A DNA stretch of 64,000 bases from Desulfosporosinus fructosivorans (lineage in GTDB: Bacteria > Bacillota > Desulfitobacteriia > Desulfitobacteriales > Desulfitobacteriaceae). Made by a program: the position numbers and the translations under genes. Positions 51,881 to 59,183 of this stretch are shown one piece after another. Numbering within the stretch: the first letter of the stretch is position 1; each line of letters starts with the position of its first letter. Location: NCBI RefSeq assembly GCF_004766045.1, contig NZ_SPQQ01000002.1:744001-808000 (forward strand), given 5' to 3'. Below the pieces are notes generated by a model. It had not been told where the DNA came from. It did not search any database and saw nothing but the letters and a program-made list of their open reading frames with translations.

Positions 51881-53083
51881 TCATTTAACAGTAACAATAT
51901 CTGCATTATCAAGAGCTTTTTGCGATAATTCCTGACCAATTCCTGGCACCTCAGGAACTGTGTAATAACCATTAACTGGCTGATAATCATAAACTCCTAA
52001 TTCAGTAATATAAGGAGCCATATTGATAACATGATGCTCGTGAATTAAGAAATTTGGCAAAGTTGTCTCTAGCTGTAATGCGGCTGCCTTTGCAATTGGG
52101 CTTCCACAAACATGTGTTTGCACACTTACATCGTATGCATGAGCCATATCACATATTTTCTTTGCTTCAGTGATACCGCCACAGTTTCCAATGTCAGGCT
52201 GAATTACTTGGACCGAATGATCTTTTAGGAATGGAATATAAGCCCAACGTCCATAAATACGTTCACCCTGTGCAATCGGAATTTTTACTCTTTCTGCAAC
52301 ATATTTTGTCATTTCAGGATTCAATGGAGTTACTGGCTCTTCATAGTAGAAAATATTAAATTTTTCTGCTAATCTGCCAAACTGAACTGCTGAAACTGCA
52401 TCAGTACCACAATGATTCTCAATGATAATATCTACTTCGTTACCCACTGCCTCTCTAACAGCAGTCAATCTTTCCTCTGCAAGATGCATAACTTCATAGG
52501 TCAAAGGCTTAGTTAATTGTTTATGTGTATGAGCAAAACCTTGTCTGTTGTAATTCAAGAAGTCGATTTTTATACAATCATAGCCTTGGCTAATTGCAAT
52601 TTTAGCTGTTTCAGCATATCTTTCCGGAGCACTTCCCGGCTCACAAGCTTGCCCCCAACCAATTTTTAAATTCTTATCCCAACCAAGCTGCAGTTGACTA
52701 GCATATGTTCTTAACTTGGAATTTGTTTTACCACCAAGTAATTTGTAAATTGGAACACCAAATACTTTGCCTTTAATATCCCAAAGTGCCATATCAATTG
52801 CACTAATCCCTGCAAAAATGATAGTTCCTCCACCTTGCCCCCAAAATGTTGTCTTCATCAAAGTATCCCAAATTGCCTCAATATTCATTGGATCTTTGCC
52901 TATAATTAAAGTAGCAAAATCTTTAATCATTCCAAAAGCAGCAGGTGCACCTGTGCCATAGGCAACTGCCGCTTCGCCATATCCATAAATACCCTCATCA
53001 GTATTAATTCTACAGATAATTGGTCTGAAAGCTGGATTCTCAAGGCAGTTACATTGAATTACATCAACACTTGAAATCTTCAT
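51881..53083 (-). CDS. Mandelate racemase/muconate lactonizing family enzyme, acid-sugar dehydratase type
   Basis: 400 residues from the ATG at 53083, which has GGAGGGT; a longer frame to 53176 overlaps the promoter. This is an enolase-superfamily barrel: a capping domain with TFWGQGGGTIIFAGISAIDM, then the barrel with KIDFLN (catalytic Lys strand), IIIENHCG (first metal ligand, Glu where Asp is common), FYYEEPVTP (Glu), QGERIYGRW (Glu), QPDIGNCGG and VQTHVCGSP (catalytic His). The set Lys / Glu / Glu / Glu / His fits dehydratases of aldonic acids, but no specific sugar acid can be named. It sits between the MFS gene and a divergent FadR-type regulator. Confidence 0.87.
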   Translation of the reverse strand: MKISSVDVIQCNCLENPAFRPIICRINTDEGIYGYGEAAVAYGTGAPAAFGMIKDFATLIIGKDPMNIEAIWDTLMKTTFWGQGGGTIIFAGISAIDMALWDIKGKVFGVPIYKLLGGKTNSKLRTYASQLQLGWDKNLKIGWGQACEPGSAPERYAETAKIAISQGYDCIKIDFLNYNRQGFAHTHKQLTKPLTYEVMHLAEERLTAVREAVGNEVDIIIENHCGTDAVSAVQFGRLAEKFNIFYYEEPVTPLNPEMTKYVAERVKIPIAQGERIYGRWAYIPFLKDHSVQVIQPDIGNCGGITEAKKICDMAHAYDVSVQTHVCGSPIAKAAALQLETTLPNFLIHEHHVINMAPYITELGVYDYQPVNGYYTVPEVPGIGQELSQKALDNADIVTVK

Positions 53084-53109
53084 TTTTAGTACCCTCCAAA
53101 TTTTTATTT

Positions 53110-53136
53110 GACATATGACGTTATACATCATATGTC
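53110..53136. promoter_or_regulatory. Palindromic operator upstream of the enolase-superfamily gene
   Basis: GACATATGA and TCATATGTC form a perfect 9-bp inverted repeat with a 9-bp centre. The inner part includes, on the minus strand, TATGATGTATAA, and the same 12 bases occur on the plus strand at 53385-53396 at the regulator's own promoter. It lies just after the -10 of the minus-strand promoter (53148-53176), so binding would block transcription. Confidence 0.7.
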
Positions 53137-53147
53137 CATAGTGGAGT

Positions 53148-53176
53148 ATTCTATATACTTTTTGAAATTCCTGCAA
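53148..53176 (-). promoter_or_regulatory. SigA-type promoter of the enolase-superfamily/MFS operon
   Basis: On the minus strand TTGCAG, a 17-bp spacer and TAGAAT, about 65 bp before the ATG at 53083. Its -35 equals the -35 of the divergent gntR promoter (TTGCAG). Confidence 0.65.
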
Positions 53177-53367
53177 TTCAAAAAAATATTTTTTTATTAA
53201 TTGACAACTTGGATAATCTCTTATCTAAGACTTGTCTCAATATTACCTCTGAGCTTGAAGATTAGCTCTTTATAGATTTGCTATTCTTCTAAATAGATTT
53301 TAATCAGCGCACTAATCCTAATCTCAAAGCATTATTGGAGCCACTGTATAATCAACCATAACAACTG

Positions 53368-53397
53368 TTGCAGCCAATCATTAATATGATGTATAAT
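53368..53397 (+). promoter_or_regulatory. SigA-type promoter of the FadR-type gene, with operator motif
   Basis: TTGCAG, 18-bp spacer and TATAAT (53392-53397). The motif TATGATGTATAA (53385-53396) shared with the operator at 53110-53136 covers the -10 box, which points to autoregulation. This placement also argues against a start codon at 53397. Confidence 0.65.
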
Positions 53398-53435
53398 TGA
53401 TACTGGACAATCAAAATCAGAAAATAGGTGCTATA

Positions 53436-54152
53436 GTGAGAAATAATAAATTACTATCAGTCCAAATTGCTAATAATTTAAGGGGTTTAATTATATCAAG
53501 GCAGCTTAATGAAGGCGACAAACTTCCAACAGAGACCGAACTGTCTGAAACTTTAGAAGTTAGCCGGATTACCATCCGTGAAGCTGTAAAGCATCTTTGC
53601 TCAGAGGGTGCACTGGAAATTCGACGAGGAATAGGGACATTCGTTTGCAATAATCCTGGTCTCTCTAATGATCCTCTTGGTTTAGACTATTTACGAAATG
53701 AGGACTTACCAGAAAAGATTTATCAAGTTAGATTTATAATGGAGCCTCAGATTGCAAAGCTAGCTGCTAAATGTGCGAACGATGAAGATATTGCTGAAAT
53801 TGAGAAATCTTTTAATAAATTTAAATTTATTGCAAATGATTATATGGAAGGGAAACTTACTAGAAAGGAAGCTTCTATAAGATATGTAGACAATGAGATT
53901 GCATTTCATATGTCAATTTGCGCTTCGGCCAAAAATGATGTTTTAGACAGAATAATGTTCATTATTCTAGAGGCTTATATGGAGAAGTATTATTCTTCCA
54001 TAGATTTTATTGGAGATACTCCGGATTGGTACAAAAGCCATAACGAAATTATCGAAGCAATTAAATCAAGAGACCCAGACTGTGCGGAAACTGCTGTAAA
54101 AAACCATTTAGAATTCGGCCAAGATTACAAAAAGGTAAACTTAAACTATTAA
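53436..54152 (+). CDS. GntR-family regulator, FadR/FCD type
   Basis: 238 residues from the GTG at 53436 (ATAGGTG upstream). A TTG at 53397 is also in frame, but it overlaps the -10 box. The winged helix is GDKLPTETELSETLEVSRIT then IREAVKHLCSEGALEIRRGI. The C-terminal FCD domain has EIAFHMSICASAKNDVL and YKSHNEIIEAIKSRDPDCAE with the expected Asp and His metal-site residues. It should repress the divergent enolase-superfamily/MFS operon and itself through the shared motif, and be released by the sugar acid or a product. Confidence 0.9.
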   Translation: MRNNKLLSVQIANNLRGLIISRQLNEGDKLPTETELSETLEVSRITIREAVKHLCSEGALEIRRGIGTFVCNNPGLSNDPLGLDYLRNEDLPEKIYQVRFIMEPQIAKLAAKCANDEDIAEIEKSFNKFKFIANDYMEGKLTRKEASIRYVDNEIAFHMSICASAKNDVLDRIMFIILEAYMEKYYSSIDFIGDTPDWYKSHNEIIEAIKSRDPDCAETAVKNHLEFGQDYKKVNLNY

Positions 54153-54282
54153 GGAGACTATTCGAACGGTTTAGATATTCAATCATGCGTTACTTAACAG
54201 ATTGGAGTAGCTATTAAATTTTTAGAGTTGCGCATAAACCTAAGTGAAGAGATAAATTACTGGCTTGCCCCGTTACGACAAC

Positions 54283-54429
54283 GGTTGGCTTGATCGGAGC
54301 AAATGGAAATTGCTTATTTTAAGAAACCTTCTGGCCGGACCCAACCTTCTTGGAGAGCTTCGCAAGACCATTCACTATATCAGTCAGAACGTTTTGACTG
54401 ACAATCTTCGATCAATGGAAGCTGACTAG
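54283..54429 (+). pseudogene. HxlR-family remnant with frameshift and early stop
   Basis: In one frame KWKLLILRNLLAGP, then LLGELRKTIHYISQNVLTDN and LRSMEAD, ending at TAG (54427-54429). The preceding VGLIG fits only in the next frame, so a base has been lost or gained near 54295-54301. The rest of the winged helix is absent. Confidence 0.8.
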
Positions 54430-54540
54430 TTGAAATCATCAAACCATTTTCGAGAAGTCACTGCCTACTGTTTCAGATGTGAAACCTGGAACGAGTTTTA
54501 TATTTGAAGAGACTAAATTGGTAAACAATTTGATCTAAAA

Positions 54541-54598
54541 AATAAGCATAAAATAATCCCAACCTTGTGCTCAAAGTTGGGATTATTTTATGCTTATT
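54541..54598. terminator. Long perfect hairpin, terminator-like
   Basis: A 23-bp perfect stem (54541-54563 with 54576-54598, core ATAATCCCAAC/GTTGGGATTAT) with a 12-nt loop and T-rich arm ends. It is longer than needed for a terminator and could mark a small mobile repeat, but no other copy was found in the window. Confidence 0.6.
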
Positions 54599-54880
54599 TC
54601 ATTATTCACCTATCCTCAGAATTCCTCAAAAGATAGTCAAAAATGCAAGAGCTTTTAAAATACACCCTAGCAATACAAATATAGTTCCCCGAACACACTG
54701 TCACTTCAAAAAGGTACGGTGCATCCTCCATACTCCAGCTTTCCGGTTCGGTGGAGGGTAGTCACCCTTTTAATCCGATAGGTAAGTAACCCCTCAGCAT
54801 TACCTGTTTGGGCTCCTTTTTCCCCGTGTCAAAAGGGTGCTTTAGCCCTTGATTTGCTCCACCCTCATCTCGCTCTTCAA

Positions 54881-54931
54881 TTCAAAAACAAAATGCGTTG
54901 GTGTGAGAAATTTCTTATCAACCAACGCATT
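54881..54931 (-). terminator. Terminator of the TetR gene
   Basis: On the minus strand AATGCGTTGGT pairs with ACCAACGCATT (18-nt loop), followed by TTGTTTTTG. It is about 60 bp after the tetR stop. Confidence 0.75.
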
Positions 54932-54989
54932 AAATAGTACTTTTTTTCGTATGTTTCTACAAGAAAGCCACAATGGTTATCATTATTCT

Positions 54990-55577
54990 TCAAAACATTG
55001 ATATGACTTTTTTGAGATCCTGTGTTTTTTTGGAGGATCTACGAGCATCTAGCGTTTCTAAAACATTGCCAAGCAAATAATGCCAATAAATATCACCGTA
55101 CAGTTTTGGATCACCTTGTTTAAACTCACCAGCCTCTATCCCCTTTTCAAACAATGGTCCGAAATAGTTTTGTCCAAAATCTTGATACAACGGATTCCTA
55201 TCCATATAATCAGGATCGTCCATTTCACCCTTAACAAACACAATAACATAAACTTGAAGTGGCGGTATATAACCGGTTTCGTCTACTTCCCTCAATAGGA
55301 AGCGTCTTCCAAACTCATAAATCGCTTCTTTTGCACTTCCGAATTCATTGATTTCATTAAGACATTCATCTAATTTATCTTGATAAGAGAATAACAATTC
55401 AGCTTTATTCTTAAAGTAATGATAGATTAGTCCCTTACTGATATTCGCAGCTTTTGCTATATCGACCATAGAAGTGTTCTTGTAACCGTTCTTATAAAAT
55501 AGACCAAGTGCAACAGATGAAATTTGCTGACGACGCTGTTTTTCAAGTTCTATTTTTTTCTTTTCACTTATAGACAT
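54990..55577 (-). CDS. TetR/AcrR-family regulator
   Basis: 195 residues. The N-terminal helix-turn-helix reads SVALGLFYKNGYKNTSMVDI then AKAANISKGLIYHYFKNKAE, a standard TetR DNA-binding domain. The ligand domain is all-helical and not assignable to a subfamily. AAGGTG precedes the ATG. A 22-bp palindrome lies 12-33 bp upstream of its start, as expected for self-repression. It is divergent from the old-yellow-enzyme gene and likely controls it, responding to an electrophile or substrate of that enzyme. Confidence 0.9.
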   Translation of the reverse strand: MSISEKKKIELEKQRRQQISSVALGLFYKNGYKNTSMVDIAKAANISKGLIYHYFKNKAELLFSYQDKLDECLNEINEFGSAKEAIYEFGRRFLLREVDETGYIPPLQVYVIVFVKGEMDDPDYMDRNPLYQDFGQNYFGPLFEKGIEAGEFKQGDPKLYGDIYWHYLLGNVLETLDARRSSKKTQDLKKVISMF

Positions 55578-55588
55578 TGATTCACCTT

Positions 55589-55610
55589 ATATAATGCAAT
55601 TGCATTATAT
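55589..55610. promoter_or_regulatory. 22-bp perfect palindrome at tetR
   Basis: The core is TATAATGCAATTGCATTATA, perfectly self-complementary, extended by one more A/T pair on each side. It begins 12 bp upstream of the tetR start codon. Its symmetry and place fit a TetR-dimer operator; TATAAT within it may also be the -10 box. Confidence 0.7.
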
Positions 55611-55836
55611 TTTACCTTTCTTAACACTTCTATGATAATACACACAGACGCTGAGGATTAGTTTTTTCACCTATAGCTTAAACTATTTCGTTGTGAAGCT
55701 CTCACAGCAGTTTGTTAATTAGTTAGATTACGCATGACGTTTTATATGGAACAAGGATACATTTATAGTTAGTCCCATTTATAGTCCCGTTACATTTTGG
55801 AGCATTCTAGCATGCATCTCTGTCATTTGTCAAGCT

Positions 55837-55885
55837 TACCACACATTAACCTTACGGTCATTGACCATACGGTTAATGTGTGGTA
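55837..55885. promoter_or_regulatory. 49-bp near-perfect inverted repeat over the OYE promoter
   Basis: Outer arms TACCACACATTAACC and GGTTAATGTGTGGTA are perfect; the centre TTACGGTCATTGACCATACG is nearly symmetrical too. A -35-like TTGACC (55861-55866) lies in the middle, and a weak -10 (TATTGT, 55884-55889) or a TATAAT shortly after follows. It looks like a two-dimer operator. It does not resemble the palindrome at tetR, so a second regulator could be involved. Confidence 0.7.
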
Positions 55886-55932
55886 TTGTCAATTTATAAT
55901 CAAATTATTAAGGGTCAAGGAGGAAATGCATA

Positions 55933-57858
55933 ATGTTTGATCAACTTTTTAGTCCATTTAGCATTCGAGGCAAAACCATCAAGAACCGCTGTACAGTCCC
56001 GGCGATGGTAACAGATTTCTGCAACGAAGACGGTACTGCAACTGAGCGTTACATCGCATATCATGAAGAAAAAGCAAAAGGTGGCTGGGGGCTAATTATA
56101 ACCGAAGACTATAACGTGGACCCTCTCGGTCACGGCTTTAAAGCAACTGCTGGTCTTTGGAATGATGACCAGATCGAAAGTCACAGCGAATTACCAAAAC
56201 GTGTTCATAAATATGGTGCGACGATACTGGCACAGATTTATCACTGTGGTCGCCAAACAAATTCAGGCGCCATTGATGGTCTTCCACGATCTTCATCTGC
56301 GATTATGTGTCCATTCGGCGATGAAATACCAGTCCCCTTAACAACTGAAGAAGTTAAAGAAATGGTTTGCAAGTATGGCGATACCGCACTTAGGGCTAAA
56401 AAATGTGGTTTTGATGGTGTTGAAATCCACGGTGCTCATGGTTACTTGATTACGCAATTCCTTTCGCTATATTCTAACAAACGAATTGATGAATACGGCG
56501 GCAACTTCTGGAACCGTACAAGATTTGCACGAGAAATCATCAAAGATATTCGCGAAAAGTGCGGTGAAGATTTCATCATTGGAATGCGTATTTCGGCTGA
56601 TGAATTTGTTGAAGGTGGGCTTACGATTGAAGATAATAAGGCAATCGCGCGAATGATGGAAGCAGAAGGTCTTGATATCATTCACGTTTCTGTTGGAAAC
56701 TACCTTTCTGTTGATCTAAATGTAGCAAGTTCACACTCAAGCCATGGTTGGTTTACTGACTGGGCAAAAGCAATAAAAGACGTTGTCAGTATTCCAGTGA
56801 TTACTGTGTCGAGAATTAATGATCCCTTTTTAGCGGATAGTATCTTAGCATCCAATAAAGCAGACTTCATTGCCATGGGTAGAGCTTCGCTCGCAGACCC
56901 TGAAATGCCCATTAAAGCTCAAGAAGGCCGTTTTGAAGATATTCGTCGTTGTATTGGCTGTAACGATGGCTGTATTGGCACATTATTTAACGATGAACCA
57001 ATTCGATGTGTTTTGAATCCGGAGCTTGGCCTTGAGTACGAAGGTGGTATTCAACTCGCTGAAGTAAAGAAAAATATTACCGTAGTCGGTTCCGGACCTG
57101 CAGGTCTATACGCTGCAATAACCGCTGCTAAGGCCGGTCATCAAGTTACAGTTTATGAGAAGGGCGAACACGCTGGCGGTCAATTCTATATTGCCGCAAT
57201 CCCACCAACAAAAGGCGAAATCACCGACTTTATTGTATGGCAACTGGCACAGTGTAAAAAACTAGGCGTCGACATAAAATATAATACCGAAGCTACATTG
57301 GAATTAATTAAGAAAACAAATCCGGATTCTATTATTCTTGCCTCTGGTTCGGAGCCAATACTTCCGCCTATCTCTGGTCTTAAAGAAAATTCCAAGACCA
57401 CCTTTGCTAAGGATATTCTTGACGGAAAGGTAAAACCGGGATCACACTGCGTAATCATCGGTGGTGGGCAAGTCGGTGCAGAAACAGCTCATTTCCTATC
57501 ACAGATGTTAAAAGGCGTTACAGTGGTTGAGATGAAAGATACGATTGCTAGTGATGCACCGCTTGCAATTCAGTGGCATTTGACGAGAGCTCTTAAAGAA
57601 CGTAATGTTATAATGTTAACAGGCACAAGCGTTGTACGCGTTAATGAAAATGCTGTTATTGTCAAAGATAGTCATGGTATTGAAACAGAACTCCCTGCCG
57701 ATACCATCATCGTAGCCGCAGGTTACCGTGCTTTTAATCCATTAGCAGAAGAACTTGCTGCGGCTAACGTTAATGTTCAAGTTATCGGTGATGCCAAGCA
57801 AGTACGTAATGTTCTTGCCGCAACAACAGAAGGATATCTTGCTGGAAAAACTGTTTAG
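55933..57858 (+). CDS. Old-yellow-enzyme/2,4-dienoyl-CoA reductase family oxidoreductase (FMN, 4Fe-4S, FAD)
   Basis: 641 residues in three parts. An FMN barrel (about 1-330) has FSIRGKTIKNRCTVPAM, QIYHCGRQTN and the active-site FDGVEIHGAHGYLITQFLS. A 4Fe-4S site is CIGCNDGCIGTLFNDEPIRC (about 340-360). The FAD/NAD(P)H part begins ITVVGSGPAGLYAAITAAKA and has a second fold at HCVIIGGGQVGAETAHFLS. This is the build of FadH, trimethylamine dehydrogenase and many anaerobic enoate/NAD(P)H-dependent C=C reductases. The natural substrate is unknown. It is co-transcribed with a small ABM protein, controlled by the divergent TetR or a further regulator, and its start has AAGGAGG. Confidence 0.92.
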   Translation: MFDQLFSPFSIRGKTIKNRCTVPAMVTDFCNEDGTATERYIAYHEEKAKGGWGLIITEDYNVDPLGHGFKATAGLWNDDQIESHSELPKRVHKYGATILAQIYHCGRQTNSGAIDGLPRSSSAIMCPFGDEIPVPLTTEEVKEMVCKYGDTALRAKKCGFDGVEIHGAHGYLITQFLSLYSNKRIDEYGGNFWNRTRFAREIIKDIREKCGEDFIIGMRISADEFVEGGLTIEDNKAIARMMEAEGLDIIHVSVGNYLSVDLNVASSHSSHGWFTDWAKAIKDVVSIPVITVSRINDPFLADSILASNKADFIAMGRASLADPEMPIKAQEGRFEDIRRCIGCNDGCIGTLFNDEPIRCVLNPELGLEYEGGIQLAEVKKNITVVGSGPAGLYAAITAAKAGHQVTVYEKGEHAGGQFYIAAIPPTKGEITDFIVWQLAQCKKLGVDIKYNTEATLELIKKTNPDSIILASGSEPILPPISGLKENSKTTFAKDILDGKVKPGSHCVIIGGGQVGAETAHFLSQMLKGVTVVEMKDTIASDAPLAIQWHLTRALKERNVIMLTGTSVVRVNENAVIVKDSHGIETELPADTIIVAAGYRAFNPLAEELAAANVNVQVIGDAKQVRNVLAATTEGYLAGKTV

Positions 57859-57913
57859 CTTTGCTTTCAAATTTTACAAAAATCACAAAAAATGTATTAA
57901 AGGAGTTTAAAAA

Positions 57914-58273
57914 ATGAACAAAAATGTATCTTGGATCTTCGAATTAACTTTAACTAAAGGCAATCCTAATGATCTGAAAAAATTGATGGTTGAACTAGTC
58001 GAATCAACAAAAAATAATGAACCCGGTACTTTGGCATATGAATGGGCCCTAAATGAAGATAATAATATCTGTCACATTCATGAAAGATATTCAGATTCTA
58101 ATTCTGCGTTAATGCACTTGACTCCATTTAATGAAAATTTTGCAGAAAGATTGATGGCTATCGGCGACGCGACAGGATTTGTCGTATATGGCAATCCATC
58201 CAATGAACTTAAGGCCGCACTGGAAGCTTTTGGCGGTACGTATATGTCACCGATTGGAGGGTTTACGCGCTAA
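57914..58273 (+). CDS. ABM-domain (quinol monooxygenase-like) protein
   Basis: 119 residues. The dimeric alpha-beta fold of antibiotic biosynthesis monooxygenase-like proteins is indicated by FELTLTKGNPNDLKKLMVEL, then EPGTLAYEWALNEDNNICHI and HERYSDSNSALMHL. It lies 55 bp after the OYE gene with AAAGGAG before the ATG. Oxygen-using activity is unlikely in an anaerobe; a role in binding or isomerising the OYE substrate or a quinone-like compound is more plausible. The fold call is good; the function is open. Confidence 0.82.
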   Translation: MNKNVSWIFELTLTKGNPNDLKKLMVELVESTKNNEPGTLAYEWALNEDNNICHIHERYSDSNSALMHLTPFNENFAERLMAIGDATGFVVYGNPSNELKAALEAFGGTYMSPIGGFTR

Positions 58274-58290
58274 ACCTGAACGATCATCGA

Positions 58291-58326
58291 TTAGAAGGTA
58301 GTTTGATTACTTCAACTACCTTCTAA
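58291..58326 (+). terminator. Hairpin after the ABM gene
   Basis: TTAGAAGGTAGTT and AACTACCTTCTAA form a perfect 13-bp stem with a 10-nt loop, 18 bp after the stop. The U-tract is poor, so termination is likely but not certain. Confidence 0.65.
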
Positions 58327-58596
58327 ATCATATGGTTCTTATCAATCACTTTATTAACTTTACCTTGCCGAGGGGGACTCTGGCTTCTTTAATTTAGATG
58401 GGTATCCTGAGACGGCACAAAGTAAAGGTATCCTAGTGGAATGATTATGTAAAGTATACAATCATTGCCATCCCACTAGCTGTGTTATTTACTTTGATCA
58501 TTTTACCTTATTGGTTCGATTAACGGACAGATTATCAATCCCGCCGTCAAGAATGGCATGAAGCAGGCGCTCGCGAGACTGATTGATACTCCTGAT

Positions 58597-58716
58597 TTAT
58601 AAATAACTACTGACTAAATTGAATAAACCAGCGACTCCTCCTGGAATTCCACACGCAATAACGTATACGATTATTGTTGGTTTGATTAGGTCACTCCACA
58701 TACCGTAGCCATTCAT
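58597..58716 (-). CDS. Small membrane peptide, 39 aa
   Basis: After GGTGAGGGAG the minus strand has ATG and 39 codons: MNGYGMWSDLIKPTIIVYVI then ACGIPGGVAGLFNLVSSYL. Most of it could form one membrane helix. The strong ribosome binding site and clean composition support a real small gene, but there is no neighbour to explain it. It could be a holin-like or small regulatory membrane peptide, or a relic. Confidence 0.4.
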   Translation of the reverse strand: MNGYGMWSDLIKPTIIVYVIACGIPGGVAGLFNLVSSYL

Positions 58717-58944
58717 ATCTCCCTCACCTCAACATATAGATTAACTCTCTGTATCTTAACCAGATACCACTTGAGCACGTATAGAGGCCCCCACCGAGCT
58801 GTCGGCGAGGTACGGTAAGGAGGTAAATCGATGACTTAAGACATACTATGGAAAAATTTGCAATGGACCAAATGTTAGAACGTGGCCGGCAGGAATGGGA
58901 AAAAACAATACAGTGATCCAGACACAGCTAGACGCGCATACAAA

Positions 58945-58983
58945 AAGATAGGCTCAGCAGAAAAAACCTGCTGAGCCTATCTT
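58945..58983. terminator. Bidirectional hairpin
   Basis: AAGATAGGCTCAGCAG and CTGCTGAGCCTATCTT form a perfect 16-bp stem with a 7-nt loop. Weak T-runs lie on either side. It is downstream of the thioredoxin reductase gene (minus), about 200 bp after its stop. Confidence 0.7.
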
Positions 58984-59183
58984 CGTATCCTCACCTCACC
59001 TAAGACACCCTACTATGGCACTGCGTTTGTAGACCAGTGCAAACGCCAGCAATAAACCCGTCTCCAAACAGCCGGCGGCTTTGAATCGATGTTGATGGAT
59101 AGGAATGGCCCGTCTCCTAAATTAAAGGGATGGCTTCTAACATCATAGATTTTTAATTGTCTACAGTTAAGTATTAAAGAATT

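Larger units (their letters stand above)
54153..54989. other. Long intergenic region with gene relics and two terminators
   Basis: About 840 bp. It contains an HxlR remnant (54283-54429), a very long hairpin (54541-54598) and a terminator (54881-54931). The segment 54600-54880 has no credible open frame. On the minus strand closed pieces such as FEVTVCSGNYICIARV can be read near 54640-54720, perhaps a multi-copy intergenic sequence; I cannot confirm that here. Confidence 0.45.
55578..55932. other. Divergent control region of tetR and the OYE gene
   Basis: About 350 bp with two separate operator-like elements (55589-55610 and 55837-55885). Between them, 55620-55830 is AT-rich without any frame or repeat of note. 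Confidence 0.5.
58274..59183. other. Long intergenic region, mostly relics
   Basis: About 900 bp. It has hairpins at 58291-58326 and 58945-58983 and a small minus-strand ORF (58597-58716). On the plus strand a closed frame (NPAVKNGMKQALARLIDTPDL, about 58536-58601) looks like the tail of a lost small gene. The segment 59000-59180 shows nothing recognisable. Confidence 0.45.

Noticed and set aside
54690-54850. Possible riboswitch or group II intron end in the tetR-side intergenic region
   Set aside because: The segment has some pairing and GC-rich patches, but I could not match any known consensus core, such as a domain V hairpin.
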